20,984 nt of DNA from Candidatus Beckwithbacteria bacterium (GTDB lineage Bacteria; Patescibacteriota; Microgenomatia; UBA1400; CG1-02-47-37). The notes under the pieces are model-generated. The model was given only the letters and a program-made list of their open reading frames with translations, was not told the DNA's origin and ran no database searches. Both the position numbers and the translations under genes were made by a program. This document shows, one piece after another, positions 12,852-20,471 of this stretch (position 1 is its first letter; every line of letters starts with the position of its first letter). The stretch spans positions 1-20,984 of the forward strand of contig JAUYJQ010000043.1 in the NCBI GenBank assembly GCA_030699295.1, read 5' to 3'.

Positions 12852-13858
12852 AGCCGTCGGTCGAAAGTCACCAAGAAGAGTTGATGTTCCAAAGCCTGCG
12901 GGCAATTTCCTGGACTGAGTTTATCGGTCAGGGAAAAATCAAGCAGGCGCTTAAAGTGGCTTTATCGGCGGCCAAAAAAAGAAAAGAGGCAGTCGAGCAC
13001 ATATTACTCTACGGCCCGCCGGGATTGGGTAAAACCACCTTGGCCCAGCTGATTGCCAAAGAGTTAAACGTCAATATTCGTTCGACTTCCGGCCCGGCTT
13101 TAGAGCGGGCCGGCGACCTTGCTTCGCTGTTAACCAATCTAAACGACGGCGACATTTTTTTTATCGACGAAATTCACCGTCTGTCCAAAGTGGTCGAAGA
13201 AACCCTATACCCGGCCATGGAGGATTATCATTTGGATATTGTTGTCGGCCAGGGGCCGTCAGCCCGGACTTTGAAGCTCGATTTACCCAAGTTTACTTTG
13301 ATCGGGGCCACCACCAGAATCGGCTTGATCGCCGGACCGCTGCGCGACCGTTTCGGCATTGTTCATCGGTTGACTTTTTACGAGCCGGATGATTTAGTAG
13401 AAATTTTATTGCACGCCAGCCGAAAGTTAAGGATGAACTTAGATAAAGATGTGGCCAAGAGCCTGGCGCGACGGGCGCGGGGAACGCCGCGGATTGCCTT
13501 AAAATTATTAAAGCGCTGCCGCGACCTGGCCCAGTTAAAAAACGAGCCGGGGATTAGCCAAAAAGTCTTAGACGAGTCACTTCAATTACTTGAAGTCGAC
13601 GAAATGGGCCTGGATGCTAACGACCGACGCTTACTCTTAGCTTTAATCGATAAACACAACGGCGGCCCGGTAGGTTTGGAAACACTGGCGGCGACGATTT
13701 CCGAGGAAAAAGAAACAATCGAGGAAGTCATCGAACCATATTTACTGCAAATCGGTTTTTTAAAGCGCTCTCCCCGTGGCCGGGTGGCTTCGGTTAAGGC
13801 CTTTGCTCATTTTAATAAAAAAGCTCCGGCAGCAATTGCCCAGCAGACATTAATATAA
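12848..13858 (+). CDS. ruvB: Holliday junction branch-migration ATPase RuvB
   Basis: RuvB is the hexameric AAA+ motor that drives branch migration. The 336-aa product has Walker A GPPGLGKT (56-63), Walker B FFIDEIH (104-110), sensor 1 LIGATTR (151-157) and the arginine-finger segment PLRDRFG (164-170). A C-terminal winged helix reads GGPVGLETLAATISEEKETI through EPYLLQIGFLKRSPRGRVAS. Start by ATGA overlap with ruvA indicates translational coupling. The N-terminus is slightly shorter than in E. coli but keeps the core FIGQGKIKQALKVAL. A 112-base spacer follows before the convergent hexokinase gene. Confidence 0.98.
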   Translation: MKPSVESHQEELMFQSLRAISWTEFIGQGKIKQALKVALSAAKKRKEAVEHILLYGPPGLGKTTLAQLIAKELNVNIRSTSGPALERAGDLASLLTNLNDGDIFFIDEIHRLSKVVEETLYPAMEDYHLDIVVGQGPSARTLKLDLPKFTLIGATTRIGLIAGPLRDRFGIVHRLTFYEPDDLVEILLHASRKLRMNLDKDVAKSLARRARGTPRIALKLLKRCRDLAQLKNEPGISQKVLDESLQLLEVDEMGLDANDRRLLLALIDKHNGGPVGLETLAATISEEKETIEEVIEPYLLQIGFLKRSPRGRVASVKAFAHFNKKAPAAIAQQTLI

Positions 13859-13970
13859 CCAGGGGTTACTGGGTAATTGGCGACGTGGAAATTTCTAAAC
13901 CATTGAGCTCAAGGCAGACAAATTTTCCGGGAGACGGTTACCCTTGTTAAAACCCGAAACATGAAAAGGT
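13859..13970. other. Convergent spacer with nested complementary segments
   Basis: The 112-base spacer between ruvB and the hexokinase gene shows nested complementarity. GGGTAA (13871-13876) can pair with TTACCC (13938-13943). Inside that, GGAAATTT (13887-13894) can pair with AAATTTTCC (13920-13928) with one bulge. There is no T-tract of a classical intrinsic terminator. It could be a structured 3' end for both convergent genes or just chance. Confidence 0.3.
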
Positions 13971-15173
13971 TTACTCCATTAGGGCAGCCACGGCGGCGCC
14001 TTTGATCGGATCGGGCACTTTAATTAATTGAATTTTCTTTTCGGTGAGTGATTCAATGGTGGTTTTAAGTCCGGCAAAATAAGCCGGGTCGTTTAAAATT
14101 ACTCCGCCGGTGACGGGGATATTAATGGAGGTTTTTTTTAATTGATTCTTATTTAACTCGATCACCGCCGCTAGGGCCGCGGCCCACATTTGGTAGGAGT
14201 TTTTTAAAATTATCCGGGATAGATGAGTTAGTCGTTGTTTTTCAGTTTGAGACAATTTAAGCTCGGAGATTAATTCAAACTTTTTTTGACTGATTTCCGT
14301 CGCAATCAAAGATTCCACTTCAAGGCCTTTTTGCATGAGTTCTTGCCCAATAACTGACCGCATTCCTTCAAGTAAAGCGGCAAAGGCTAGGTTTCTGAAT
14401 TGATACCGGCCGGTTGATTGTTTTTCCATGGTTTTAACTCCCGGCTTATCAGATAGATCAACGCTGGCGCTGGCTAAAGTGTGGGCGACTCCATTAAAGT
14501 CACCCGCCTCAATGTTACGCAGATTTTTCAGCTTAGGTTGCATTGAACAAATATTGGCGCCGGTCCCGATGACAAGTCCAAGTTGGGCCTGATACTTGCT
14601 TAAAGCCAGGGCGACGGTATCGTTAAGTATGACAAATTTTTCCAGTAAAACCCCCTCGTTTTTTAGGCCTTTGAGATACAACCTGCCAATATCCACGCCT
14701 TTTAGGCCGGGAACTACCAACCCCTTAGGTAGTTGGGTGACGACTCCGGTAACGTGGCCGTTAAATTTTTGCGGTTGGTGCGGGTAAGAGAACACCAGCC
14801 CGATCCGGCTGGCCCTAGACTGTTTTACCAGAGGCAATGTTTTTTTCACCAGCCAATTAATAAAATTCAGCGGGTTTTGATGTTCATTTAAAGCCAGCTC
14901 TTTTTGTAGCGGCACTAGCCATCTAAATTTCTTTCCTTCCCATAGAATTACCCCTTTTCTTAAATAAGAACCGCCCAGGTCGATGATTACTGCCGGAGTT
15001 TGGGTTAACAAGTTTTTATTCCAGGGTTCGATCAATGAATCGTACCAAGCCAATGATTCCGGTTTCCCCCGGCCGGCAGCCAAGCTTTGGCGGATAAACT
15101 CGGCCTTGATATTGAGCAGCTCTTTATGGGTAAATGGTCTTAAAGGACGGAAGTGGCCAAGTTTGGCTGGCAT
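13971..15173 (-). CDS. Eukaryotic-type hexokinase family protein
   Basis: The product (400 aa) resembles ATP:hexose phosphotransferases of the eukaryotic hexokinase family rather than bacterial ROK or Glk. In order it shows the phosphate-1 motif VIIDLGGSYLRKGVI (DLGGSYLR, 65-72), the sugar-binding IGLVFSYP (124-131), TQLPKGLVVPGLKGVDIG (in place of TKGF-SG-EGxDV), the catalytic-Asp motif LNDTVA (183-188), the phosphate-2 loop GTGANI (203-208), and IEAGDF (221-226). It would phosphorylate glucose or a similar hexose at C6, but an inactive or different sugar kinase cannot be excluded because the adenosine motif is less clear. No signal peptide is visible. It is divergent from the GH13 gene across 34 bases and starts eight bases after an extended -10. 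Confidence 0.83.
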   Translation of the reverse strand: MPAKLGHFRPLRPFTHKELLNIKAEFIRQSLAAGRGKPESLAWYDSLIEPWNKNLLTQTPAVIIDLGGSYLRKGVILWEGKKFRWLVPLQKELALNEHQNPLNFINWLVKKTLPLVKQSRASRIGLVFSYPHQPQKFNGHVTGVVTQLPKGLVVPGLKGVDIGRLYLKGLKNEGVLLEKFVILNDTVALALSKYQAQLGLVIGTGANICSMQPKLKNLRNIEAGDFNGVAHTLASASVDLSDKPGVKTMEKQSTGRYQFRNLAFAALLEGMRSVIGQELMQKGLEVESLIATEISQKKFELISELKLSQTEKQRLTHLSRIILKNSYQMWAAALAAVIELNKNQLKKTSINIPVTGGVILNDPAYFAGLKTTIESLTEKKIQLIKVPDPIKGAAVAALME

Positions 15174-15181
15174 TATTTTTG

Positions 15182-15190
15182 ATTATAACA
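15182..15190 (-). promoter_or_regulatory. Extended -10 of the hexokinase gene
   Basis: The minus strand reads TGTTATAAT, a perfect extended -10, ending eight bases before the hexokinase ATG. On the plus strand the same bases contain TATAAC (15184-15189), which may serve the divergent GH13 gene. Confidence 0.6.
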
Positions 15191-15207
15191 CGTTAAAAGA
15201 TTAAATT

Positions 15208-16746
15208 ATGGCCCGTTTAAGACAATTATTTTTTCAACTTTATCCGAAAAATCCGGCCAACAAAAAACTCCTGCGGGACTTTATTGATCAGTTGCCACCG
15301 CTGGCCGGGAAAACAACCGTTAATAACGATGGCATGGTGGTTTATGCTCTGTATGTTGACCAGTTTGCCAAAGACTTTGCCGGCCTGGGTCAACGCCTGG
15401 ACCACATTATTAACCTGGGAGCCAATGTTTTGTGGCTGTTGCCGATTTTAAAATCCCCGGGCTTGGATCAGGGTTTTGACATCAGCGATTATCGTCAGGT
15501 GCGCCGGAATTTGGGCGGCAATACCGCCTTCTTTAAATTTTTAAAACTAGCCAAAAGCAAACGCTTAAAAATAATTTTTGACATTGCCCTAAACCACACT
15601 TCGATTCAGCACCCCTGGTTTAAGCATCAACCCGGTTTTTATATTTGGTCTAAAAGCCGCGATCTGTATACCGGCAGCAACCGGGTGGTTTTTCCTCATG
15701 ACCCGGCCGATCCAAGATTAGGCCCCAATGACCCGCGGCAAAAATGGGTTTGGAACAAACCAAGACAGCAGTATTACTACCGGACTTTTTACCAACACCA
15801 ACCGGACTTAAACTACCGTAACCCAGAAGTGCTTATGGCCATGGGTCAGGTTTTAGCTTTTTGGGCCAATAGAGGGGTCGATGGCTTTCGCGCCGACGCT
15901 GCTCCATATTTATGGAAAGAAAAGAGACGGCTTAATGAAAGCTTGCCGCAAACTCATTTAATTTTGCAGTTTTTTCAGGCCGTAATTGCCACGATTAATC
16001 CTGACGCGTTTATATTGGCCGAGGCCTGCCAGAGACCAAAACAATTGTTGGCTTACCTTAGTCCCCGCGAATGCCGCCTGGCTTACCATTTTTCCCGGAT
16101 GACGATTTTATGGCAAACGCTTCTAACCCAAGACAGCCGGGCTTTAACGGCTGACATTAACTCGACTTCTAAGCTACCGAAAGGCTGTGACTGGCTGATG
16201 TTTTTGCGCCTCCATGATGAGTTAAGTTTGGCCATGGTGCCGGAGCGGGTTAGAAAAATGTTACACCAGCGGCTGCTTCCCAATGGCCTGGATTTTCGCC
16301 AGGGGGTAGACGTGTCCGGGCGCCTAGCCTCATTTTTAAACAACGATCCAAAAAAGATTTTATTTGCCTGGGCCTTAATGTTAGTCCAACCCGGAGTGCC
16401 GATAATTTTTCAAGGGGATGACATTGGTCAAACTAATAACCATCACTATTTTCAGAAAATGAAGCAGATGACTGGCCATGACGACAGCCGGTATATTAAC
16501 CGCGGGCCAATGGCCTGGAATAAAATTAACCAGCAGATTTATACTGGCTTAAAACGGTTGATACAGTTTTACCGTCGTTACCATTTTGATCGGGCAACAC
16601 TTCAATTAATTAAAACCCGGCAGCCGCAGATTTTCAGTTGCTGGCGCAGTTTTAAAGGTAGGCGGGTTTTGTGCCGATATGATTTAAAGAACTACTCGTT
16701 TACATGGTCCCGCGTAACCATACCGCCTGCCAGGGTTGAAAGTTAG
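15208..16746 (+). CDS. GH13 enzyme, trehalose synthase-like
   Basis: The product (512 aa) is an alpha-amylase-superfamily barrel enzyme with all four conserved regions: DIALNH (125-130), GVDGFRAD with nucleophile Asp230, FILAEA with acid/base Glu272, and FLRLHDEL with His336-Asp337. The stretches GFDISDYRQV, DLNYRNPEV, APYLWKE with LPQTH, LAEACQRPKQLLAYL, and FQGDDIG closely follow trehalose synthase (maltose glucosylmutase, GH13_16), which interconverts maltose and trehalose and leaks glucose. It is shorter than typical TreS, so the C-terminal beta domain is reduced. There is no signal peptide, so it is cytoplasmic. Related oligo-glucosidases are an alternative. It is divergent from the hexokinase gene and its end overlaps the convergent VanW gene by 47 bases. 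Confidence 0.85.
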   Translation: MARLRQLFFQLYPKNPANKKLLRDFIDQLPPLAGKTTVNNDGMVVYALYVDQFAKDFAGLGQRLDHIINLGANVLWLLPILKSPGLDQGFDISDYRQVRRNLGGNTAFFKFLKLAKSKRLKIIFDIALNHTSIQHPWFKHQPGFYIWSKSRDLYTGSNRVVFPHDPADPRLGPNDPRQKWVWNKPRQQYYYRTFYQHQPDLNYRNPEVLMAMGQVLAFWANRGVDGFRADAAPYLWKEKRRLNESLPQTHLILQFFQAVIATINPDAFILAEACQRPKQLLAYLSPRECRLAYHFSRMTILWQTLLTQDSRALTADINSTSKLPKGCDWLMFLRLHDELSLAMVPERVRKMLHQRLLPNGLDFRQGVDVSGRLASFLNNDPKKILFAWALMLVQPGVPIIFQGDDIGQTNNHHYFQKMKQMTGHDDSRYINRGPMAWNKINQQIYTGLKRLIQFYRRYHFDRATLQLIKTRQPQIFSCWRSFKGRRVLCRYDLKNYSFTWSRVTIPPARVES

Positions 16747-18436
16747 AGTAAAAGGTTTTTTTGTAGAGTATTTCCCCGTTTCTTTCTACCTGCCAGTCAA
16801 AGGCAGCCTTGCCGCCCCAGGCCGCCCAGTCGACTTGTTTTAAAGTGCCAACCGGTAGAGTCGGGTCGTCTTGGTATTGCGGCTCCGGCGGAGGGATTTG
16901 GCCCCAAAGCCGGGGGTTGCTGGTAGCCGCATGGCGGCCGTCACTGGTGCCGTAAAGCTCAAACTTTAAATAGTTTTTAGCTAAATCGGTGGTGGACTGA
17001 ATCAAGACGTGGTTGGGGCTGTCGTTGGTGAACTTAAAATCCACACCCGGGGCATAGACAGTGGCGTCAAATCCGGCCGGGGCGTTTTGCTCATAATAAC
17101 TCACCCGGTAAGAGTGGGGGTGGCGCTCGGTAATAGCCAGACCGGCGTTTAAAACCGCCCGGAACAAAGTGGTCGAGACCTGGCAAACCCCGCCGCCGTC
17201 ACCCAGAATCGTCCGTCCACCCTTGATGATATAGGCCGATTGATAGCCGGTAGCGGCGGAAATGTCGCCCACCGCTTGATTAAAGGAAAAAGTTTCTCCC
17301 GGAGCAATTAAGCGGCCGTTTAAACGGCCGGCGGCCAAAGCCAGGTTGTGTTTCCGGCCGGGGATTGAGCCGAAGAAGGTTGACTCGCCTTTACCCAAGA
17401 GTTCTTTAATACCGAGGTCATTTACCGACTCGGTGGTGGTTTTCGGGGCAGAGGTGGCGATTGTCAAAGTGACTACTTGTTCCAAAGCTTCGTCTTTAAC
17501 CAGGTTTTCCAAGGCGGCGGCAATGGCTGTCCGGCTGGCGGTTTGATTAAGGCTTAGGCCGGGCAGGGCCGGCTTAAACTCGGTCACCGTTTGGCCGTCA
17601 AATTGAAACACAGCATCCTGAGCCGGACGATCGATTTGGCTAGCCAAGCGGGCGGCGAGACTGGCAATTTCGGTCTCGTTCCAGTCAGTGGCAAAGCCGA
17701 CTAAATTTAATAATTCCTGCTTTTTAACCGTGATTACCTGATCGTCAGACTTTAAGTTCAAGCCTTTATTTTTAATTGTTTCTGCCCGCTCTAAGGCACC
17801 ACTCAACTCAAGCTCCGAAACTTGGGTGGTGACCAGTTTTACCGGCAGGGACAGGGGCGAAAAATCTAAGTAGCCGATTTGGGTTAACAGCTGCTGATAC
17901 AGCTGATCGGTGTCAACCACCCGGCCGTTTTTACCGGGAATCAGCTTGATAGTACCGTCGGCTGGCTGTTCCAGGGCCGGCGAAATTACCGGCTCAGATA
18001 CGGTTTGGATAATCGCCGCCAGTTTTGTCTGCAGTTTAGCCTCGTTGTAAGTAAATTTAACCGGCAACATTTCCGGCTGGCGCCACCGGCGCCACTTGCC
18101 CCGCAGATCATTGAAGAGGCCATTACTCCGGCCGAATAAGTAAGCGTTTTGGGCGGTGGTTTCCACTTGATAGCTGATGGCTAAATCATTAAGCGGCAGA
18201 GGCCAGGATTGGCTGCCGAAAACTAAGCTTAAGTCCGGAAGGGTTTGGGGCAGAGAAGCGGCAATCGCCTGCTGAGCCTGGGTCAGGTTTAAATTTGACA
18301 CTTCGTGCCCGGCCACAAACACGTGGGGGTAGATTTTATTGTGGAAAGCCAGGTGATAAAGTGAGATTAATAAAGAGGTAATCAGGCCGAAACAGGCAAG
18401 GACAAGCAACAGTTTGTTGCTTCGGATATAAGACAT
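16700..18436 (-). CDS. VanW family protein with peptidoglycan-binding-like domains
   Basis: The 578-aa product starts with an N-terminal membrane anchor (about 8-27, LLLVLACFGLITSLLISL) and is probably displayed outside the cell. The middle part has two putative PG_binding_4 (YoaR-like) repeats, as seen in HVFVAGHEVSNLNLTQAQQA and DGTIKLIPGKNGRVVD. The VanW domain (about 350-480) shows RKHNLALAAGRLNGRLIAPG, ETFSFNQAVG, then GGGVCQVSTTLFRAVLNAGL and ERHPHSYRV. VanW proteins occur in vancomycin-resistance clusters, but their biochemical function is unclear. The ATG at 18436 is preferred to 18487 because TGCTATCAT lies seven bases upstream and the hydrophobic anchor then begins near residue 8. 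The 3' end overlaps the GH13 gene by 47 bases. Confidence 0.9.
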   Translation of the reverse strand: MSYIRSNKLLLVLACFGLITSLLISLYHLAFHNKIYPHVFVAGHEVSNLNLTQAQQAIAASLPQTLPDLSLVFGSQSWPLPLNDLAISYQVETTAQNAYLFGRSNGLFNDLRGKWRRWRQPEMLPVKFTYNEAKLQTKLAAIIQTVSEPVISPALEQPADGTIKLIPGKNGRVVDTDQLYQQLLTQIGYLDFSPLSLPVKLVTTQVSELELSGALERAETIKNKGLNLKSDDQVITVKKQELLNLVGFATDWNETEIASLAARLASQIDRPAQDAVFQFDGQTVTEFKPALPGLSLNQTASRTAIAAALENLVKDEALEQVVTLTIATSAPKTTTESVNDLGIKELLGKGESTFFGSIPGRKHNLALAAGRLNGRLIAPGETFSFNQAVGDISAATGYQSAYIIKGGRTILGDGGGVCQVSTTLFRAVLNAGLAITERHPHSYRVSYYEQNAPAGFDATVYAPGVDFKFTNDSPNHVLIQSTTDLAKNYLKFELYGTSDGRHAATSNPRLWGQIPPPEPQYQDDPTLPVGTLKQVDWAAWGGKAAFDWQVERNGEILYKKTFYSNFQPWQAVWLRGTM

Positions 18437-18439
18437 GGT

Positions 18440-18445
18440 TAAAAT
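18440..18445 (+). promoter_or_regulatory. -10 box of the solute-binding protein gene
   Basis: TAAAAT (5 of 6) lies eight bases before the ATG at 18454. TTGCTT, 17 bases upstream (18417-18422), is a weak -35. It overlaps the -10 of the divergent VanW gene by two bases. Confidence 0.45.
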
Positions 18446-18452
18446 GATAGCA
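18444..18452 (-). promoter_or_regulatory. Extended -10 of the VanW gene
   Basis: The minus strand reads TGCTATCAT (TGn plus a 5 of 6 match to TATAAT), ending seven bases before the ATG at 18436. It supports that start and a leaderless mRNA. Confidence 0.55.
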
Positions 18453-18453
18453 T

Positions 18454-19887
18454 ATGCCTGATGAGCCAGTCGAACCGCCGTTTCCAATTACTACCATAAC
18501 TCCGCCGCCGCCAACGGCGGATCAGCCTGTGGCTGAAGCCCCACCGCCAACGCCTTCCCCCGGTGATCAAACCACTCTCAAAGAACCGGTGTTTAAAAAA
18601 TATCTGCCGTTTATTATTGGCTTCGGCGTGGTTCTGTTACTGTTTCTCCTAGTTAGCAAGGTAATACTGCCCCGTTTCCAAAAACCAAAAACCGCGGCGG
18701 TAGTGTCTTTAACCTATTGGGGCTTGTGGGAGCCGGAAAATTTAATGACCCAAATTATCGACGACTACCGTAAAGATCACTCTAACGTGACGATTCAATA
18801 TGTCCGCCAGTCACCCAAGGATTACCGGGAACGGCTCCAGTCGAGCTTGGCCAAAGGCGAGGGGCCGGATATTTTTAGATGGCATAATACCTGGCTGCCG
18901 ATGCTCAAAAACGATTTAACCCCTGTGCCTGACAGCATTTATTCAGCCAATGACTTTGACGCTACATTTTTTCCGATTACCAAAAAAGACGTTTATATTT
19001 CCGGCAGCTACTATGGCATTCCTTTAGAGTTTGACGCTTTGGCTCTGTATGTTAACGAGGATATTTTCAAGCAAAACCCAGATATTAAAGTGCCGACCAC
19101 CTGGGATAATTTGCGCCAGACAGCGTTTAAATTAACAATCCGTGATGCCCGGGGTCAAGTGACGCGCGGTGGGGTGGCCATGGGGACGACTAATAACGTC
19201 GATCATTTTTCCGATATTTTAGGGCTGATGATTCTGCAAAACGGCGGCGACCCGGGTAAACCGGACGAGAAAACGGTAATACCGGCACTCAAGTTTTATA
19301 CCTTGTTTTCCAAACAGGACCGGTCGTGGAGCGACGCTTTGCCCAATTCAACCTTAGCTTTTGCCACCGGTAAAGTGGCGATGATGCTGGCACCGTCATG
19401 GCGGGCAATCGAAGTGGCTCAACAAAGTCCCCAACTTGATTTTAAGCTTTACCCGGTACCGCAACTGCCGGGGACAAACGTTAACTGGGCCAGTTACTGG
19501 ATTGAGGGTGTGGCCAAAAAATCTACCCAACAAGAAGCAGCCTGGGAATTTTTAAAGTACTTGAGTTCCCCCGAAGTGATCACCAAGATGTACCAGTTGG
19601 CCGGCCAGACTCGGCTGTTTGGCGAGCCCTATCCGCGGCAGGAAATGGTAACCCAGCTCCAAGCCGACCCGTTTACCGGCGCGATTATGACCCAGGCCCT
19701 ATCAGCCCGGTCCTGGCCGCTAGCGGCGCGGACATTTGACAACGGACTCAATGACCGGTTAATCAAGTATTATCAAGATGCGGTCAACTCCTTTTTAAAT
19801 GACCAGGAAGAAAAACAGACATTAGAGGCCTTAACTTCCGGCGTCAGTCAAGTTCTGTCCCAGTACGGCTTAGCCGCCCCGCAATAA
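18454..19887 (+). CDS. Membrane-anchored family 1 extracellular solute-binding protein
   Basis: This 477-aa protein resembles the sugar-binding component of ABC importers (SBP_bac_1). Residues 1-45 are a Pro-rich, probably cytoplasmic tail. Residues 51-72 are a membrane helix (LPFIIGFGVVLLLFLLVSKV). The binding protein follows, with LTYWGLWEPENLMTQIIDDY, EGPDIFRWHNTWLPML, YYGIPLEFDALALYVNEDIF and PTTWDNLRQTA typical of the family. There is no lipobox, unlike most homologues in Gram-positives. No permease or ATPase gene is in the window. It is divergent from the VanW gene and overlaps the next gene by one base (TAATG). The ligand is probably a sugar or oligosaccharide, by family. Confidence 0.9.
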   Translation: MPDEPVEPPFPITTITPPPPTADQPVAEAPPPTPSPGDQTTLKEPVFKKYLPFIIGFGVVLLLFLLVSKVILPRFQKPKTAAVVSLTYWGLWEPENLMTQIIDDYRKDHSNVTIQYVRQSPKDYRERLQSSLAKGEGPDIFRWHNTWLPMLKNDLTPVPDSIYSANDFDATFFPITKKDVYISGSYYGIPLEFDALALYVNEDIFKQNPDIKVPTTWDNLRQTAFKLTIRDARGQVTRGGVAMGTTNNVDHFSDILGLMILQNGGDPGKPDEKTVIPALKFYTLFSKQDRSWSDALPNSTLAFATGKVAMMLAPSWRAIEVAQQSPQLDFKLYPVPQLPGTNVNWASYWIEGVAKKSTQQEAAWEFLKYLSSPEVITKMYQLAGQTRLFGEPYPRQEMVTQLQADPFTGAIMTQALSARSWPLAARTFDNGLNDRLIKYYQDAVNSFLNDQEEKQTLEALTSGVSQVLSQYGLAAPQ

Positions 19888-20471
19888 TGTTTAAAACCCT
19901 GGCTTATGCGGATATTTTTAACTATCCGTTGACTGTCGCTGAACTCCAGCGCTGGCAGATTACTGGTGACAATCAGGACTGGCCGGTAGCCAAAACCGGC
20001 AAGTTTTTTCATTTACCCGGACGGGCCCGGTTGGTTAATTTACGTCGCCAGCGCCAGCGCTTTAGTCAATTAAAGTGGCGTTTTGCCCGGCAGGCGGCCC
20101 GCCGCCTCCAGCTGATTCCCTGGATCAAGTTAATTTGCGTGACCGGGGCTCTGGCAATGAATAATTCTCAAAAAAACGACGATGTTGATTTGATGATCGT
20201 CACAGCCAAAGACCGGTTATGGCTAACGCGTTTAAAAGCAGTCGTACTTTTGGGGCCGCTTTTGCGCCGGGGCAACAAAATCAATAACCGGGTCTGTTTA
20301 AACTTGTGGCTCGACGAAACTAGCTTGGCTTTGCCAAAGACTCAGCGTAATTTATATACGGCTCACGAAGTCGTCCAAGCCCAGCCGGTATTTGAGCGGG
20401 ACAATGCTTATGATAAATTTATCAGCGCCAATATATGGTACAAAAAATATTTACCCAACTGGAAAATTTAG
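19887..20471 (+). CDS. Nucleotidyltransferase-fold protein, possibly truncated
   Basis: This 194-aa protein has a polymerase-beta-like nucleotidyltransferase core, VTGALAMNNSQKNDDVDLMI (85-104), with metal-binding candidates Asp99 and Asp101. A winged-helix-like N-terminus (MFKTLAYADIFNYPLTVAEL) precedes it and YTAHEVVQAQPVF lies near the end. It ends at KKYLPNWKI. The next reading frame begins within it and carries LENLAFNLQ, then YMKPKMTRERV and AFFHPR, which I recall as the normal C-terminal part of such CPR proteins. A frameshift or gene split is therefore possible. It is coupled to the solute-binding protein by a TAATG overlap. The substrate is unknown. Confidence 0.72.
   Translation: MFKTLAYADIFNYPLTVAELQRWQITGDNQDWPVAKTGKFFHLPGRARLVNLRRQRQRFSQLKWRFARQAARRLQLIPWIKLICVTGALAMNNSQKNDDVDLMIVTAKDRLWLTRLKAVVLLGPLLRRGNKINNRVCLNLWLDETSLALPKTQRNLYTAHEVVQAQPVFERDNAYDKFISANIWYKKYLPNWKI

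Noticed and set aside
18437..18487. Upstream start of the VanW gene
   Set aside because: It would place 17 extra residues before the membrane anchor and overlaps the divergent gene and its promoter.
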